Assembly (NCBI GenBank): GCA_945893045.1
Contig: CAMDEA010000042.1
Coordinates: 1 to 49,772, forward strand
Direction of reading: 5' to 3'
DNA length: 49,772 bases
Source: Planctomyces sp. SH-PL62
GTDB taxonomy: Bacteria > Planctomycetota > Planctomycetia > Planctomycetales > Planctomycetaceae
Part shown: in pieces, positions 36,157-44,843 of the stretch
Position numbering within the stretch: position 1 is the stretch's first letter
Layout of the letters: every line of letters begins with the position of its first letter
Translations under genes and position numbers: made by a program
Notes under the pieces: model-generated
Told to the model about the DNA's origin: nothing
Seen by the model: only the letters and a program-made list of their open reading frames with translations
Database searches by the model: none

Positions 36157-37914
36157 CTACAGCTTCTTTGAGAGCCGCTTTGCGAGTCGAGCCAGCGCGG
36201 GGCTGATGTCGTTCGGCTCCAGATGGATGTTGAGCAAACTAAAATTGTCTTCGTTGTTGAGTGCGGCCTTGAGGGCTTGATCGAGTTCCCCTTCGGTGCG
36301 GACCTCAAAGCCCCAGCCCCCGCCGAGCAGATCGGGGAGGCGGTGATAGTCCCAATTGGGGATGTCGTTGAACGGGCCTTCTTGCAGGAATCGCTCGGTC
36401 GTGTAGCCCTTGTTGTTCAGAACCAGCACGATCGGATTGAAGCCGAGCTTTACCGCCGTCGAGAGTTCGAGGCAGGTCATCTGAAAGGCTCCGTCGCCGA
36501 CGATCACGATCGGGCGACGGTCACGGTTGGCGACTTGTGCGCCGATCGCGGCCGGAATCGCGAAACCCATCGAGGTGTAATACGCCGGGCTGATGAAATC
36601 GGTGTGCTGATGGATCGTCAGGTCCGCCGACGCGAACAGCGAATCTCCCACGTCGGCGACGACCACCATCGTCTCATCGAGCATTTCGTTGATGCGCCGG
36701 AAGAGTTGTCGCACGGTGACTTTTGCCTCTGGCCGCAGCACGAAGGGGCCGTCTTCCTCGTCACGGTGGCGCGGGAGACTGCACTTCGAAGGATGCAGGT
36801 CCGCTTTGCCGAGTCCGCGAATGAAGTCGTGCAACAGCACATCGTGAAAATGATGATGACGAATGCGGAGCTTCTCGCTGGTCGCGTACACGCATTTCGT
36901 CGGATCGAGGTTCGCCGTGAAGATGCCGAGGTTGATGTCGGTCATGAAGGCTCCGAGCAAGATCACGCAATCGCTGTTCTCGACGAACAGCCGCACGTCT
37001 TCGCGGCCCATCGCCCCTTCGTAGACGCCGAGGTACAGCGGATGCTTCTCGCTGACGACCGACTTGCCCAGCAGCGTCGCGCAGATCGGAATGCCGTGCT
37101 TCTCGGCCAGCTTGATGACCTGGTCTTGCAGGCCGAAGCGATGAATCTCGACGCCGGCGATGATCACCGGTTGCTTGGCCGAGTTGATCGCGTCAGACGC
37201 TTCTTCGAGCGCTTCGCGCAACGCTTCGCGCTCGCTGCGCGGTTTGTCGATGCTCGGCTTGTGCGGAAAGAGAGCCGGAGTTCGCACGCGGTCGCGCGGT
37301 AGTTCGAGGAACACCGGACGCTTGAAGCGGACGGCCGCCTCGAAGCAGCGGTCGATCTCGCGGAAGGCAGTCAGCGGATCGTCCAGTAACGCGGTCGCGA
37401 CGGTCAGTTTCTCAAAGACTTCGCGCTGCGTGTTGAAGTCGCGGACGCGGTGGTGCAGCAACGGATCGGAACGACGCTCTTCGACACCTGGCGCACCGCT
37501 GATGACGATGATGGGGGACTTCTCGGCGTAGGCTCCGGCAATCGAATTGCACAGGCTCAGGCCGCCGACGCAATACGTCACGCAGACCGCGCCGAGTCCA
37601 TGCACGCGGGCGTAGCCGTCCGCCGCGTAGCCGGCGCAGTCTTCGCGGGTCGTGCCGACCACTCGAATCGGGCTTTCCGTGAGCATTCCATAGAACTGCA
37701 ACACGAAATCGCCGGGGATGCCGAACACGTCCGAGACGCCGTAATCCTGCAATCGTTGGATCAAATACCCGCCGATGGTTTGTTGACCTTTGCGGTCGGC
37801 CGGCTTGGTTCGAGCGACCGGCTTGTGTGCGTTGCGTCCGGATCGGCGTAACGACTTCGAGGCGTTTGAACGCCCGCCAGCACGAGCGGGTTTCGTCGGT
37901 TTGCGTCCAGGCAT
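36157..37914 (-). CDS. ThDP-dependent 2-keto acid decarboxylase (pyruvate/indolepyruvate type)
   Basis: 585 residues from ATG 37914, with GGAAGGAG about six bases upstream. Residues 1-45 are a Lys/Arg-rich extension not usual for the family. The Pyr domain has the activating Glu91 ([16 protein letters not shown]). The HH dyad His154-His155 ([11 protein letters not shown]) is typical of pyruvate and indolepyruvate decarboxylases. The PP domain has the ThDP motif GDGAFQ... to LNN (473-501). It should release CO2 from a 2-keto acid and give an aldehyde. An acetolactate-synthase-like role is less likely because of the HH pair. A palindromic element lies just upstream. Confidence 0.85.
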   Translation of the reverse strand: MPGRKPTKPARAGGRSNASKSLRRSGRNAHKPVARTKPADRKGQQTIGGYLIQRLQDYGVSDVFGIPGDFVLQFYGMLTESPIRVVGTTREDCAGYAADGYARVHGLGAVCVTYCVGGLSLCNSIAGAYAEKSPIIVISGAPGVEERRSDPLLHHRVRDFNTQREVFEKLTVATALLDDPLTAFREIDRCFEAAVRFKRPVFLELPRDRVRTPALFPHKPSIDKPRSEREALREALEEASDAINSAKQPVIIAGVEIHRFGLQDQVIKLAEKHGIPICATLLGKSVVSEKHPLYLGVYEGAMGREDVRLFVENSDCVILLGAFMTDINLGIFTANLDPTKCVYATSEKLRIRHHHFHDVLLHDFIRGLGKADLHPSKCSLPRHRDEEDGPFVLRPEAKVTVRQLFRRINEMLDETMVVVADVGDSLFASADLTIHQHTDFISPAYYTSMGFAIPAAIGAQVANRDRRPIVIVGDGAFQMTCLELSTAVKLGFNPIVLVLNNKGYTTERFLQEGPFNDIPNWDYHRLPDLLGGGWGFEVRTEGELDQALKAALNNEDNFSLLNIHLEPNDISPALARLAKRLSKKL

Positions 37915-37989
37915 GCGAGGCTCCTTCCTGAGAGGTCGCGGCATTGTGGAGACGAGCGACGATTCCGGAAAGTCGGGAACCTTGTGACC

Positions 37990-38109
37990 GGCGAGCGGAG
38001 CGGCGTCAGCCCAATGGCACTGACTTGAAAAGGTAGCAGGCACATTCCATGTGCCGTCAGCCTGAGAAACGCCGACGGCACATGGAATGTGCCTGCTACA
38101 TTGACGCCA
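37990..38109. repeat. Two-tier palindromic element, family A copy 2
   Basis: Inner arms start GTAGCAGGCACATTCC at 38033 and end CTAC at 38099. The outer arm GGCGAGCGGAGCGGCGTCAG is at 37990. It is nearly identical to 252-386 in the same order and orientation. It sits between divergent genes (decarboxylase and the membrane protein at 38147). Confidence 0.9.
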
Positions 38110-38146
38110 TCGTTGCACGTCGCCTTTGGCTCCTTAGACTGCGGCC

Positions 38147-38614
38147 ATGCAACGATTCTCATTGATGATCGCTCGGTTCGCGCTTTCGGCCTGGATTGGC
38201 GCGGCAGCGTTGTTTGTCTGCACGTCGATTTCCGAGCAGATTGCGCCGGCGTTTGATTCGGGCATCAAGAACACGCTCGCGGCGATTCGGTTTCCGTGGT
38301 ACTACGGGTTCGGGTTCGGACTGGTCGGCATTGGTTTCGTGGGCAGCGTGATCGGCGTCCGGCGAGCCGAACAGCGGCACCGCTGGGCCGTGGTGGTCAC
38401 GTCGCTGGTGCTGGCGTTGATCCTGATGGCCTTCGATTACGTTGCGGTTTACACGCCGTTGTACGAGATGGTCACGTCACCAACCGCGGTGCGCGATGCT
38501 CGTTTTGTGGAACTCCATCGCTGGTCGGAACGGATTAACTCGATCGACATCGTGCTCTGCTTGATCGCGGCGCTGGCTGTGTGCTGGCCGACGAAACCCA
38601 CCTCTGGCCAATGA
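38147..38614 (+). CDS. Four-helix membrane protein (DUF4149-like)
   Basis: 155 residues with four hydrophobic segments (about 8-28, 50-72, 82-102, 132-150). The arrangement and the conserved-looking LHRWSERINSIDIVL near the C-terminus recall DUF4149-type proteins; this is a weak assignment. It overlaps the GspF-like gene by ATGA (38611-38614), so the two are translated together. Confidence 0.65.
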   Translation: MQRFSLMIARFALSAWIGAAALFVCTSISEQIAPAFDSGIKNTLAAIRFPWYYGFGFGLVGIGFVGSVIGVRRAEQRHRWAVVVTSLVLALILMAFDYVAVYTPLYEMVTSPTAVRDARFVELHRWSERINSIDIVLCLIAALAVCWPTKPTSGQ

Positions 38615-39666
38615 CGTTTCTTATGTCCTCGTTGCCCCTCAAGTCGTTGGCTCACATGTGCCGGTCGCTCAGCACGTTGCTGGAGTCCGGTGTCGCCGTA
38701 CGGCAGTCCTTCACGCTGGCCGCGAAAAAGACCGGTGACGGTCGGAGCCGAGACGCACTGGCCGAGATCGGTCAGCAAGTTGCGGCGGGGAACGAGATTT
38801 CGGCGGCGATGCGGATGCAGACCGGCGTGTTTCCCGAATTGATGACCGACATGATCGAGATGTCGGAAGGGACCGGCTCTCTGCCCGAAGTGCTGACGCA
38901 TCTGGCCGAGCACTATGAAAACAATTTGACGTTGCGGCGGCAATTTGTCGGCTCAATCGCCTGGCCGATCTTTCAACTGATCGCGGCGGTGCTGATCATC
39001 ACGCTGCTGATCCTGGTCTTCGGAATGATCCCCGATGACCCCAACGGGCCGAACATCAAGCAATTGGTCTTCGGCTTATCGGGCGTGAGAGGTGCCGTCA
39101 TCTGGCTGACCTGCACGTTTGGCGGAGCGGGGATGGTCTGGGCCGGGTATCAAATCGCCGTGCGATTGTTTTCGGTTCAAAAGATTCTTGATCCGCTGTA
39201 TCTGCGCGTGCCGGTGTTGGGGACTTGTCTGCGATCGTTCGCGATCGCCCGTTTTTCGTGGGCGTATTATCTGACTCAGCAATCCGGGATGGCGATGGTT
39301 CGCAGTTTGACGGCCAGCTTGAAGGCGACGAACAACGGCGCGTTTCAGAATGCCACGCCGCTGATCTGTGCTGGCATCCGAGAAGGTGAGAATCTCTCTG
39401 TGGTGCTCGAAGAGAGCGGACTGTTTCCAGAAGACTACATGCACATGGTCTCGGTGGCGGAGACCTCGGGCACCGTGCCGGAGATGCTGCACCGGCTCAG
39501 CCCGCAGTTCGAGGATCAAGCGCGCCGCAGCCTGAGAGTGCTGACGGCCATGTTCTCCGGGTTGGTCTGGGGAACGGTCGCGGTCTTTATTGTGTTCTTC
39601 ATCTTCCGCTTCTTTATGTGGTACGTGGGCATGCTCAACGATGCCGTGAAAGCGGCGGGCGGATGA
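38611..39666 (+). CDS. Type II secretion / type IV pilus inner-membrane protein, GspF/PilC family
   Basis: 351 residues from ATG 38611 (overlapping the previous stop); ATG 38623 is an alternative. Two T2SSF domains are seen. The first, about 10-125 (LSTLLESGVAVRQSF, MIEMSEGTGSLPEVL), is followed by a membrane helix pair. The second, about 210-330 (YYLTQQSGMAMVRSL, MVSVAETSGTVPEML), has a C-terminal helix. GspF/PilC proteins form the membrane platform on which the assembly ATPase works. No ATPase or pseudopilin genes adjoin, so it is either an orphan or serves a dispersed system; a prepilin-like gene is at 22745. Confidence 0.88.
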   Translation: MTFLMSSLPLKSLAHMCRSLSTLLESGVAVRQSFTLAAKKTGDGRSRDALAEIGQQVAAGNEISAAMRMQTGVFPELMTDMIEMSEGTGSLPEVLTHLAEHYENNLTLRRQFVGSIAWPIFQLIAAVLIITLLILVFGMIPDDPNGPNIKQLVFGLSGVRGAVIWLTCTFGGAGMVWAGYQIAVRLFSVQKILDPLYLRVPVLGTCLRSFAIARFSWAYYLTQQSGMAMVRSLTASLKATNNGAFQNATPLICAGIREGENLSVVLEESGLFPEDYMHMVSVAETSGTVPEMLHRLSPQFEDQARRSLRVLTAMFSGLVWGTVAVFIVFFIFRFFMWYVGMLNDAVKAAGG

Positions 39667-39668
39667 AT

Positions 39669-39868
39669 GTGAGCGGCAAGGAGCTAGCCGAGATTATTCA
39701 CGGCCGCGATGTAACCCGAGCGTAAGCGAGGGAGTCATCTCACTCTCCCTCGCTTACGCTTCGGGTTACATCGCAGCAAGCTGCTCTCCACAATGAGTAG
39801 GCCATGAATAATCTCGGCTAGCCGCCGGTGATTTCCAACAGACCGGCGGCTAGCGCCTCACCGCTCAC
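39669..39868. repeat. Palindrome interrupted by element B copy 2
   Basis: If the insert (with one CTAG) is removed, 39669-39687 joins 39822-39868 into an inverted repeat of 27 bp per arm with about 24 matches (GTGAGCGG..AGG.GCTAGCCGCCGGT). The inner part alone, 39818-39829 and 39842-39853, is a perfect 12-bp stem (CTAGCCGCCGGT). Confidence 0.75.
39684..39821. mobile_element. MITE-like palindromic element, family B copy 2
   Basis: 18-bp terminal repeats (39688-39705 CCGAGATTATTCACGGCC and 39800-39817) are flanked by CTAG on both sides. The internal hairpin GATGTAACCCG...CGGGTTACATC spans 39708-39772. The arm order shows it is inverted relative to 10309-10447. It interrupts an older palindrome, which makes mobility by insertion with a CTAG duplication likely. 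No protein is encoded. Confidence 0.85.
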
Positions 39869-40006
39869 GGGTTTTGATCAGCAATCGTGGCTGCTTGCCA
39901 ATACTTCCAAAAGAATTTGCAGTCATCGCGCTGGCGAGCTACAAGACTCTCATTACTGAGCGGTGCTGTGCGTGAGTTCTCAACGTGACTGGTGGGAGCG
40001 ATTGCC

Positions 40007-41323
40007 ATGCTGAAGATTGGCCGGGTTCGTTCGCGAAATTGCCAAGGCATTACTCGGCGTGAACTGCTGGAGGTCGGCGGACTCGGTTTGCTGGGGCTGA
40101 CTCTGGCGGATCAGTTGCAGGCGGATGACCTCCTCAAAGCTAAACCACCGACTGCGAAGCATCCGGCCCAAACCTCCTGCATTTTCATTTTTTTGGAAGG
40201 TGGTCCTAGTCAATTCGAGACGTTTGATCCAAAACCGAACGCGATCGACGACGTGCGTGGCCCCTACGGCAACATTGCCACCAGTGTGCCGGGAATTCAG
40301 ATTTGCGAACTGCTGCCGCTGCTCGCGGAGCGCATGGACCGCTACGCGCTGATTCGTTCGCTGACGGGATTCACTGGCGGACATACGGCCCGGCCAGCTC
40401 TGACGGGAGCGGTCGAGAGTCTGACCACTTACGGAGCGGTCGTAACGAAGTTGCAAGACCATGCCGGAGCGATGCCGCCTTACATTCATTTGGGCGGCAA
40501 ATGTTTCAACACGCCCGGCATCGGCGGCGGAGCGTTAGGCTCGGCCTACGATCCGGTGGAAATCCTCGATCCGCTCGGCAAGCAGGTGCAACTGCCGAAT
40601 TTCTCGCTGTCGGCGGATGTCTCGGCCGGCCGGTTCAGTCAGCGGCAAGAATTGCTCGGCGCGATCGACCAGTTGCGAGCCAACGCACACGCCAGTCCCG
40701 GCATCGTACGGCTGGGGACGTACTATCAACGAGCGGTCAACATGCTGACCTCGAACAAAGTGCGCGATGCGTTCGATCTGTCGCTGGAACCGGAGACGCG
40801 ACGCACTCGATACGGCGCGAACTTCTTCGGCCAGTCGCTGTTGATGGCACGACGGCTCGTCGAGGCCGGCACACGCTTTGTCCAAGTGAAGTGGTACGAC
40901 TGGGACGGAGCTTGGGATATTCACGGCTACAACTCGACCGGTATCGAGCGGATGGAAGAAGAACTCTGCCCGCGCTTCGATCAGGGTCTGTCCGCGTTGC
41001 TGGACGACTTGCAGCAGCGCGGAATGTTGGACTCGACGCTGGTCATCGCCGTGGGCGAGATGGGGCGGACTCCGAAGATCAACAAGTGGGGCGGCCGCGA
41101 TCATTGGGGAGCGTGCTTGTTCGCATGGCTGGCTGGCGGCGGAATTCCCGGCGGCACGGTGGTCGGCCAGAGCGATGCGAAGGCCGCGTATCCGGCCAAC
41201 GATCCAGTCCAGCCCGCGGAATTGGCGGCGACTCTCTATCGGCGGATGGGCATCAACATCAACACTGACCCGCGCGTGCGCCCCTTCATCGGCAACGCCT
41301 CGCCGGTCGCGGCGCTGGTGTGA
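40007..41323 (+). CDS. DUF1501 protein with Tat signal
   Basis: 438 residues from ATG 40007 (GGGAG upstream); GTG 39992 is an alternative. The twin-arginine motif TRRELLEVGGLGLLGLTL marks export. The DUF1501 domain, distantly related to sulfatases/alkaline phosphatases, shows FIFLEGGPSQFETFDPKP, TGGHTARP, VKWYDWDGAWDIHGYN and VAVGEMGRTPKIN..GGRDHWG. These usually pair with a DUF1549/DUF1553 cytochrome-like protein in planctomycetes; none adjoins here. Function unproven. Confidence 0.9.
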   Translation: MLKIGRVRSRNCQGITRRELLEVGGLGLLGLTLADQLQADDLLKAKPPTAKHPAQTSCIFIFLEGGPSQFETFDPKPNAIDDVRGPYGNIATSVPGIQICELLPLLAERMDRYALIRSLTGFTGGHTARPALTGAVESLTTYGAVVTKLQDHAGAMPPYIHLGGKCFNTPGIGGGALGSAYDPVEILDPLGKQVQLPNFSLSADVSAGRFSQRQELLGAIDQLRANAHASPGIVRLGTYYQRAVNMLTSNKVRDAFDLSLEPETRRTRYGANFFGQSLLMARRLVEAGTRFVQVKWYDWDGAWDIHGYNSTGIERMEEELCPRFDQGLSALLDDLQQRGMLDSTLVIAVGEMGRTPKINKWGGRDHWGACLFAWLAGGGIPGGTVVGQSDAKAAYPANDPVQPAELAATLYRRMGININTDPRVRPFIGNASPVAALV

Positions 41324-41326
41324 TTC

Positions 41327-41380
41327 GTAGAACGGACGCCTACGTCCGTTCGATTGTTCGGACGTAGGCGTCCGAACTAC
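41327..41380. repeat. Inverted repeat between the DUF1501 and PD40 genes
   Basis: Arms 41327-41348 (GTAGAACGGACGCCTACGTC) and 41359-41380 match at about 20 of 22 positions with a 10-nt loop. It begins a few bases after the DUF1501 stop and ends 14 bases before the next ATG. Confidence 0.8.
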
Positions 41381-41393
41381 TACCGAGGAAACG

Positions 41394-42404
41394 ATGAGCC
41401 GATCGCGAATCTTTTTAGTCATCCTCGCCCTCACCGGCGATTTCGCGTCCGCCCAAGAGACCTCTGCTCCGAAACTGTTGCTGGCCTTCTCATCCGTGCG
41501 CGAGCGGCGCGCTCCGCCATATCCCAAGGTTTATTTCTACGAACACGACGGCGTGAGCACCGGCCAACTGCTCGGCTCGATTGATTCGATCACGAACGGC
41601 ACCAACTTCACTCGCGCCGACATGCACCCATCGCTGAGCCGCGATGGCCGGTTCTGCGCGTTCTCAGCCCAGTACGGAGTCACGGATGGCGGGCGCATCG
41701 AGGTTTGGGATCGCACCGAAAAGAAGCTGCTGCCGTTTCCGGCGATCAATGATTTTCCCAACGTCCATCAGATGACGCCGTCCGTTTCCGGTGACGGATC
41801 GCTCGTGACATTCAGTGCGTATGGTCGGCCGGGAGGGAGTCCGCGCTGGGGACTGTTTCTGTACGACTTGACCGGCAAAAAGTTTCTCGACTTCCCGAAG
41901 CCGAACAATCCGACCGTTGATGAGCGTCTGCCGGCCCTCAGCGGCGATGGACGGTTTGTGGCGTTCGTCTCGAACGCACGTGGCGGCGTGGGCTTAACCG
42001 ACATTTATCTCTGCGACTTGAAGGAGAAAACGGTTGAGGCATTATTGGAGATGAACTCCAAGCACATGGACCTGCAACCGTCGCTGAGCGGTGATGGCCG
42101 GTTGGTCGCATTCAGTTCGGATCGACCAGGCGGCACGGGCGGGCGAGACATTTATTTGTTCGACCGAATCGAGAAGAAGTTTCTGCCGCTGCCCGGATTG
42201 AATTCGACTGTCCCAGAACAATCGCCCTCATTGAGCGCCGACGGGCGTTTTCTAGCCTTCGTGTCTGAGCGGCTCGACGGTGCGGGCGAGCGTGACGTCT
42301 ATCTCTACGACCGTGAGAAACAGAGTCTCGTTCCGACGCCCGGATTAAACTCGAAAGAAGATGACTACGATGCCTGCGTGATCGCGTTGCCAACGCCGAA
42401 GTAG
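41394..42404 (+). CDS. Exported PD40/TolB-like beta-propeller protein
   Basis: 336 residues from ATG 41394 with GAGGAAACG upstream. A short signal peptide (IFLVILALTGDFASAQ) precedes about five PD40 (WD40-like) blades with the recurring pattern PSLS.DGRF.AF.S and a following DIYL.D or VYLYDR. Such propellers in planctomycetes are periplasmic binding or scaffold modules. No enzyme motif is visible. Confidence 0.82.
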   Translation: MSRSRIFLVILALTGDFASAQETSAPKLLLAFSSVRERRAPPYPKVYFYEHDGVSTGQLLGSIDSITNGTNFTRADMHPSLSRDGRFCAFSAQYGVTDGGRIEVWDRTEKKLLPFPAINDFPNVHQMTPSVSGDGSLVTFSAYGRPGGSPRWGLFLYDLTGKKFLDFPKPNNPTVDERLPALSGDGRFVAFVSNARGGVGLTDIYLCDLKEKTVEALLEMNSKHMDLQPSLSGDGRLVAFSSDRPGGTGGRDIYLFDRIEKKFLPLPGLNSTVPEQSPSLSADGRFLAFVSERLDGAGERDVYLYDREKQSLVPTPGLNSKEDDYDACVIALPTPK

Positions 42405-42619
42405 TGATTCGCAACAGCGACGATCTCAGAAAGGATGGCCCGGACACGCCGTGAACACCTCCACGGTTCCCACAAAAGCATCACACGACGCGCCGGGCTT
42501 CCCTTGGGCAACTGCCATCGGTCATGCGTGACCGGTTTCGGAACGGACGCTCGGGCGCACTCCGGCCAGTGTGATCGACAATGGGCAAGCGTGCTCGTCC
42601 GACCGCAATACCGGCTGCG
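42405..42619. other. Intergenic stretch between convergent genes
   Basis: About 215 bases between the PD40 gene and the convergent small membrane protein. No hairpin with a T run, repeat shared with other sites or credible ORF was seen. Confidence 0.4.
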
Positions 42620-42898
42620 TCAATGAATGCTAAAGCGGAAGCAGAGAATCGCGACGGCCGCGACGACCGCGGCACCGAGCCACCGGCTGTAGGGCAGCAC
42701 CAGCCGGTCCACATCAATCCGCTTGTCGAGTTGAGCGAGCAGTTTTTCCGAGTCGAGCCAACGGCCTCCAAGCTCGGCAAGGGAACGAAATGTTTTGGGA
42801 CTCACCAGAGCCACCAGCCCGATGAGCCCCGCCCCTACCAATAGAAACCAGCTACACGGCCCCCAGAGATTTTGAATCAGAGTTGGTGCGGAGTGCAT
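42620..42898 (-). CDS. Small two-helix membrane protein
   Basis: 92 residues from ATG 42898 with AGAGGA about eight bases upstream. Helices are at about 12-33 (CSWFLLVGAGLIGLVALVS) and 73-90 (LGAAVVAAVAILCFRF), separated by a charged loop (LDSEKLLAQLDKRIDVDRL). Function unknown. Confidence 0.6.
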   Translation of the reverse strand: MHSAPTLIQNLWGPCSWFLLVGAGLIGLVALVSPKTFRSLAELGGRWLDSEKLLAQLDKRIDVDRLVLPYSRWLGAAVVAAVAILCFRFSIH

Positions 42899-43208
42899 TA
42901 TCGATCCTCTTTCGTGGTTGTGAACATGCCCGCATATGAACCGGCGGTCTCTTCAACCGTAGGTTGAGAGCGGACCGTGTCAAATCGCATGCGATCCGCT
43001 CCCACGTCTGCTCGACGGAGTGTGTCCTGACAGGCGAATCCGTAGTCTCGAAAAACAATTCCACGATGCCTCAAGCGAGCACTCCGAAAGAAGTTCGCCC
43101 GCGATGCACCGCACGAGATACCGACGCCCAGCGGTCAGCCGCAATCTTGGCGGTGAAAGTTTGCCAGATCGCTGATGTTTCCGAATCGAAACGCCATTGA
43201 AGGCGCGA
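42899..43208. other. Intergenic stretch without a supported gene
   Basis: 310 bases between two minus-strand genes. A plus-strand frame at 42964-43200 is open, but its peptide is compositionally poor and lacks a ribosome site. A short palindromic CAACCGTAGGTTG is at about 42955. Nothing else recognised. Confidence 0.4.
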
Positions 43209-44678
43209 TCATTCCGGGACCGTGGTCAATTCCTTGCGGAAGTCGGCGGCGGGAAGGTCTTGGCCGGTGGCCGATTTGAATTGCGTGGCGAGTTGCTCGG
43301 CGTAGACATCGACGGGATCGACCGTCTTGGCTCCCCGCTCGCGAGCTTCCTTCATCGCCGGACTGACGCCCGGCATCGTGGTCACGTCGATTGCCATCAT
43401 GCTGGCTCGCAAATAACCGGGATTGAATTCCTCTTTCTTGCCGCCGAGCTGCATGTCGGGATCGGCGAAGACGACGACGTCGGACAGCGTGTTGTAGAGA
43501 TTCGCATACGGCACGAACCGCACCCCCATCTGGACCGCGAGTGCTTGAGCCTCTTTGTCATTGGAGCTCGTAACGCTGACGAGTCCTTTCCGTTTGGCGA
43601 TGCCGAAGATCATCGACTTGGCCAGTCCACCGCTGCCAATGACCATGATGTTGCGACGGTCCAGCGGTCGCGCGTCGCTGCTTCCCTTGCCCAGCGCCGC
43701 TTCGAGGGCTTTGACCGCACTCCGCCACAGGCTGTTGTAGGCCGTCCAGACTTCGTTTTGTTTGAGCATCAAGTCTCCGTGCTGCGACATCTGCGTGACC
43801 TCTTCCATCTTCTCGGCCAGCGGCAGCATTTGTTCGGCGGCGTTGCCCGAGGCCACCAACACGTTGATCTTCAGGGCGTCGAGCATCTGCTTGAACTTGT
43901 CGAACTTCTCGGTGGCGACCGGCAGGCAGCGCATGTTGAGGCTGATCTTGTCGAACAGCTTGTTCATGGCCCGCACGGTCGCGGCCTCAGCGAGACCCAG
44001 GCCACAAACCGCCAGAAGCCGCGTCTGTGCGTTGATCGTTCGCCAGCCGTAGGTCTCATCCAGCTCAAACACAGTGGCTTGGTTCTCAAACGCTTCCATC
44101 CCTTTTTCCAGCGCGGCGTAAATCCAGGGCGAGCCGTATTTCCGTCCCAGCAGCGAGAAGGTCAGCCCCGCGCGGCCCAGCCCCAAACCGACCACCGGGA
44201 TGTCACGTTTCTTCGAGACTGCGGAGAGCAACGGCCACGCGGCTTCGAGCGTCGGCGTCGGCCAGGTGAATTTCACGACGTCCGCATTGACCTTCTTCGC
44301 CTGCTCGAAGATGGCTTCGATGTTGGTCGTCAGTGGCCGATCCAAACTGGTGTAGCTGATGACGCGCTTGGTCTTGCCGAAGCGCGGAATCGACTTGGCG
44401 GTTTCCAAATCCAACTCGATGTACGCTGGCCCGGAAACGATCGCCTGTCGCAGCAGCGTGATCCGTTCTTGCTCGGTCCCTTCCCACGCTCCCCCTTGTT
44501 CTTTGTTGCGGCAGGAGAGCAGGATCGGCTTGGGGATGTCTTCCATCATCTCGGCCACGTTGGGCTCTTTGAGAAGTTTGTCGAGGCCCAACTCCACGAG
44601 GTCGCAGCGCGCCGCCGCGTTCAACAAATCGACCTTGGCCAACGTGCGGGATTCCGGAGAAACCGAGATACAAATCAT
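43209..44678 (-). CDS. AroD/AroE-like fusion (3-dehydroquinase - shikimate dehydrogenase homologue)
   Basis: 489 residues. Residues 1-200 follow the type I dehydroquinase barrel: VELGLDKL, LLSCRNKEQGGAWEG, then ADVVKFTW with Lys136 at the Schiff-base position, and GRAGLTFSLLGRKYGSPWIYA. The expected catalytic His (SxHDF) is replaced by Thr110 (ISYTSLD). Residues about 215-485 follow shikimate dehydrogenase, with the NADP loop GSGGLAK (348-354) and the end YAEQLATQFKSATGQDLP. However, the substrate motifs (NVTIPHK with its Lys, and the GDNTD Asp) are not preserved (NVLVASGNA, WTAYNSLW). It may be a divergent bifunctional enzyme, a pseudoenzyme, or a family with a new substrate. Confidence 0.8.
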   Translation of the reverse strand: MICISVSPESRTLAKVDLLNAAARCDLVELGLDKLLKEPNVAEMMEDIPKPILLSCRNKEQGGAWEGTEQERITLLRQAIVSGPAYIELDLETAKSIPRFGKTKRVISYTSLDRPLTTNIEAIFEQAKKVNADVVKFTWPTPTLEAAWPLLSAVSKKRDIPVVGLGLGRAGLTFSLLGRKYGSPWIYAALEKGMEAFENQATVFELDETYGWRTINAQTRLLAVCGLGLAEAATVRAMNKLFDKISLNMRCLPVATEKFDKFKQMLDALKINVLVASGNAAEQMLPLAEKMEEVTQMSQHGDLMLKQNEVWTAYNSLWRSAVKALEAALGKGSSDARPLDRRNIMVIGSGGLAKSMIFGIAKRKGLVSVTSSNDKEAQALAVQMGVRFVPYANLYNTLSDVVVFADPDMQLGGKKEEFNPGYLRASMMAIDVTTMPGVSPAMKEARERGAKTVDPVDVYAEQLATQFKSATGQDLPAADFRKELTTVPE

Positions 44679-44843
44679 GGTGCGAGAGTCTCAGTGGTTA
44701 AGGGAAGAAAATCTCTGAGTTCAGAACCGGCGATATTATTTTTTGCCCCACATCTTTTTGCCAACTCTGACCGGGTCCGGACGAAGCTGGCGGAAAACGG
44801 AGGGCAACAGATTTAGACAGACAACAACTTCATCGAAACGCGG

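Noticed and set aside
36066..36308. N-terminal extension of fumarase
   Set aside because: The extra codons read through the family E palindrome and the end of the decarboxylase gene; the ATG at 36068 gives the normal FumA length and Cys spacing.
42964..43200. 78-residue plus-strand frame
   Set aside because: No ribosome site, no membrane segment or motif, low-complexity basic composition.
43197..44816. 539-residue open frame on the plus strand
   Set aside because: It is the complement of the AroD/AroE-like gene, which has recognisable domains. The antisense peptide is His/Arg/Gly-rich without motifs.
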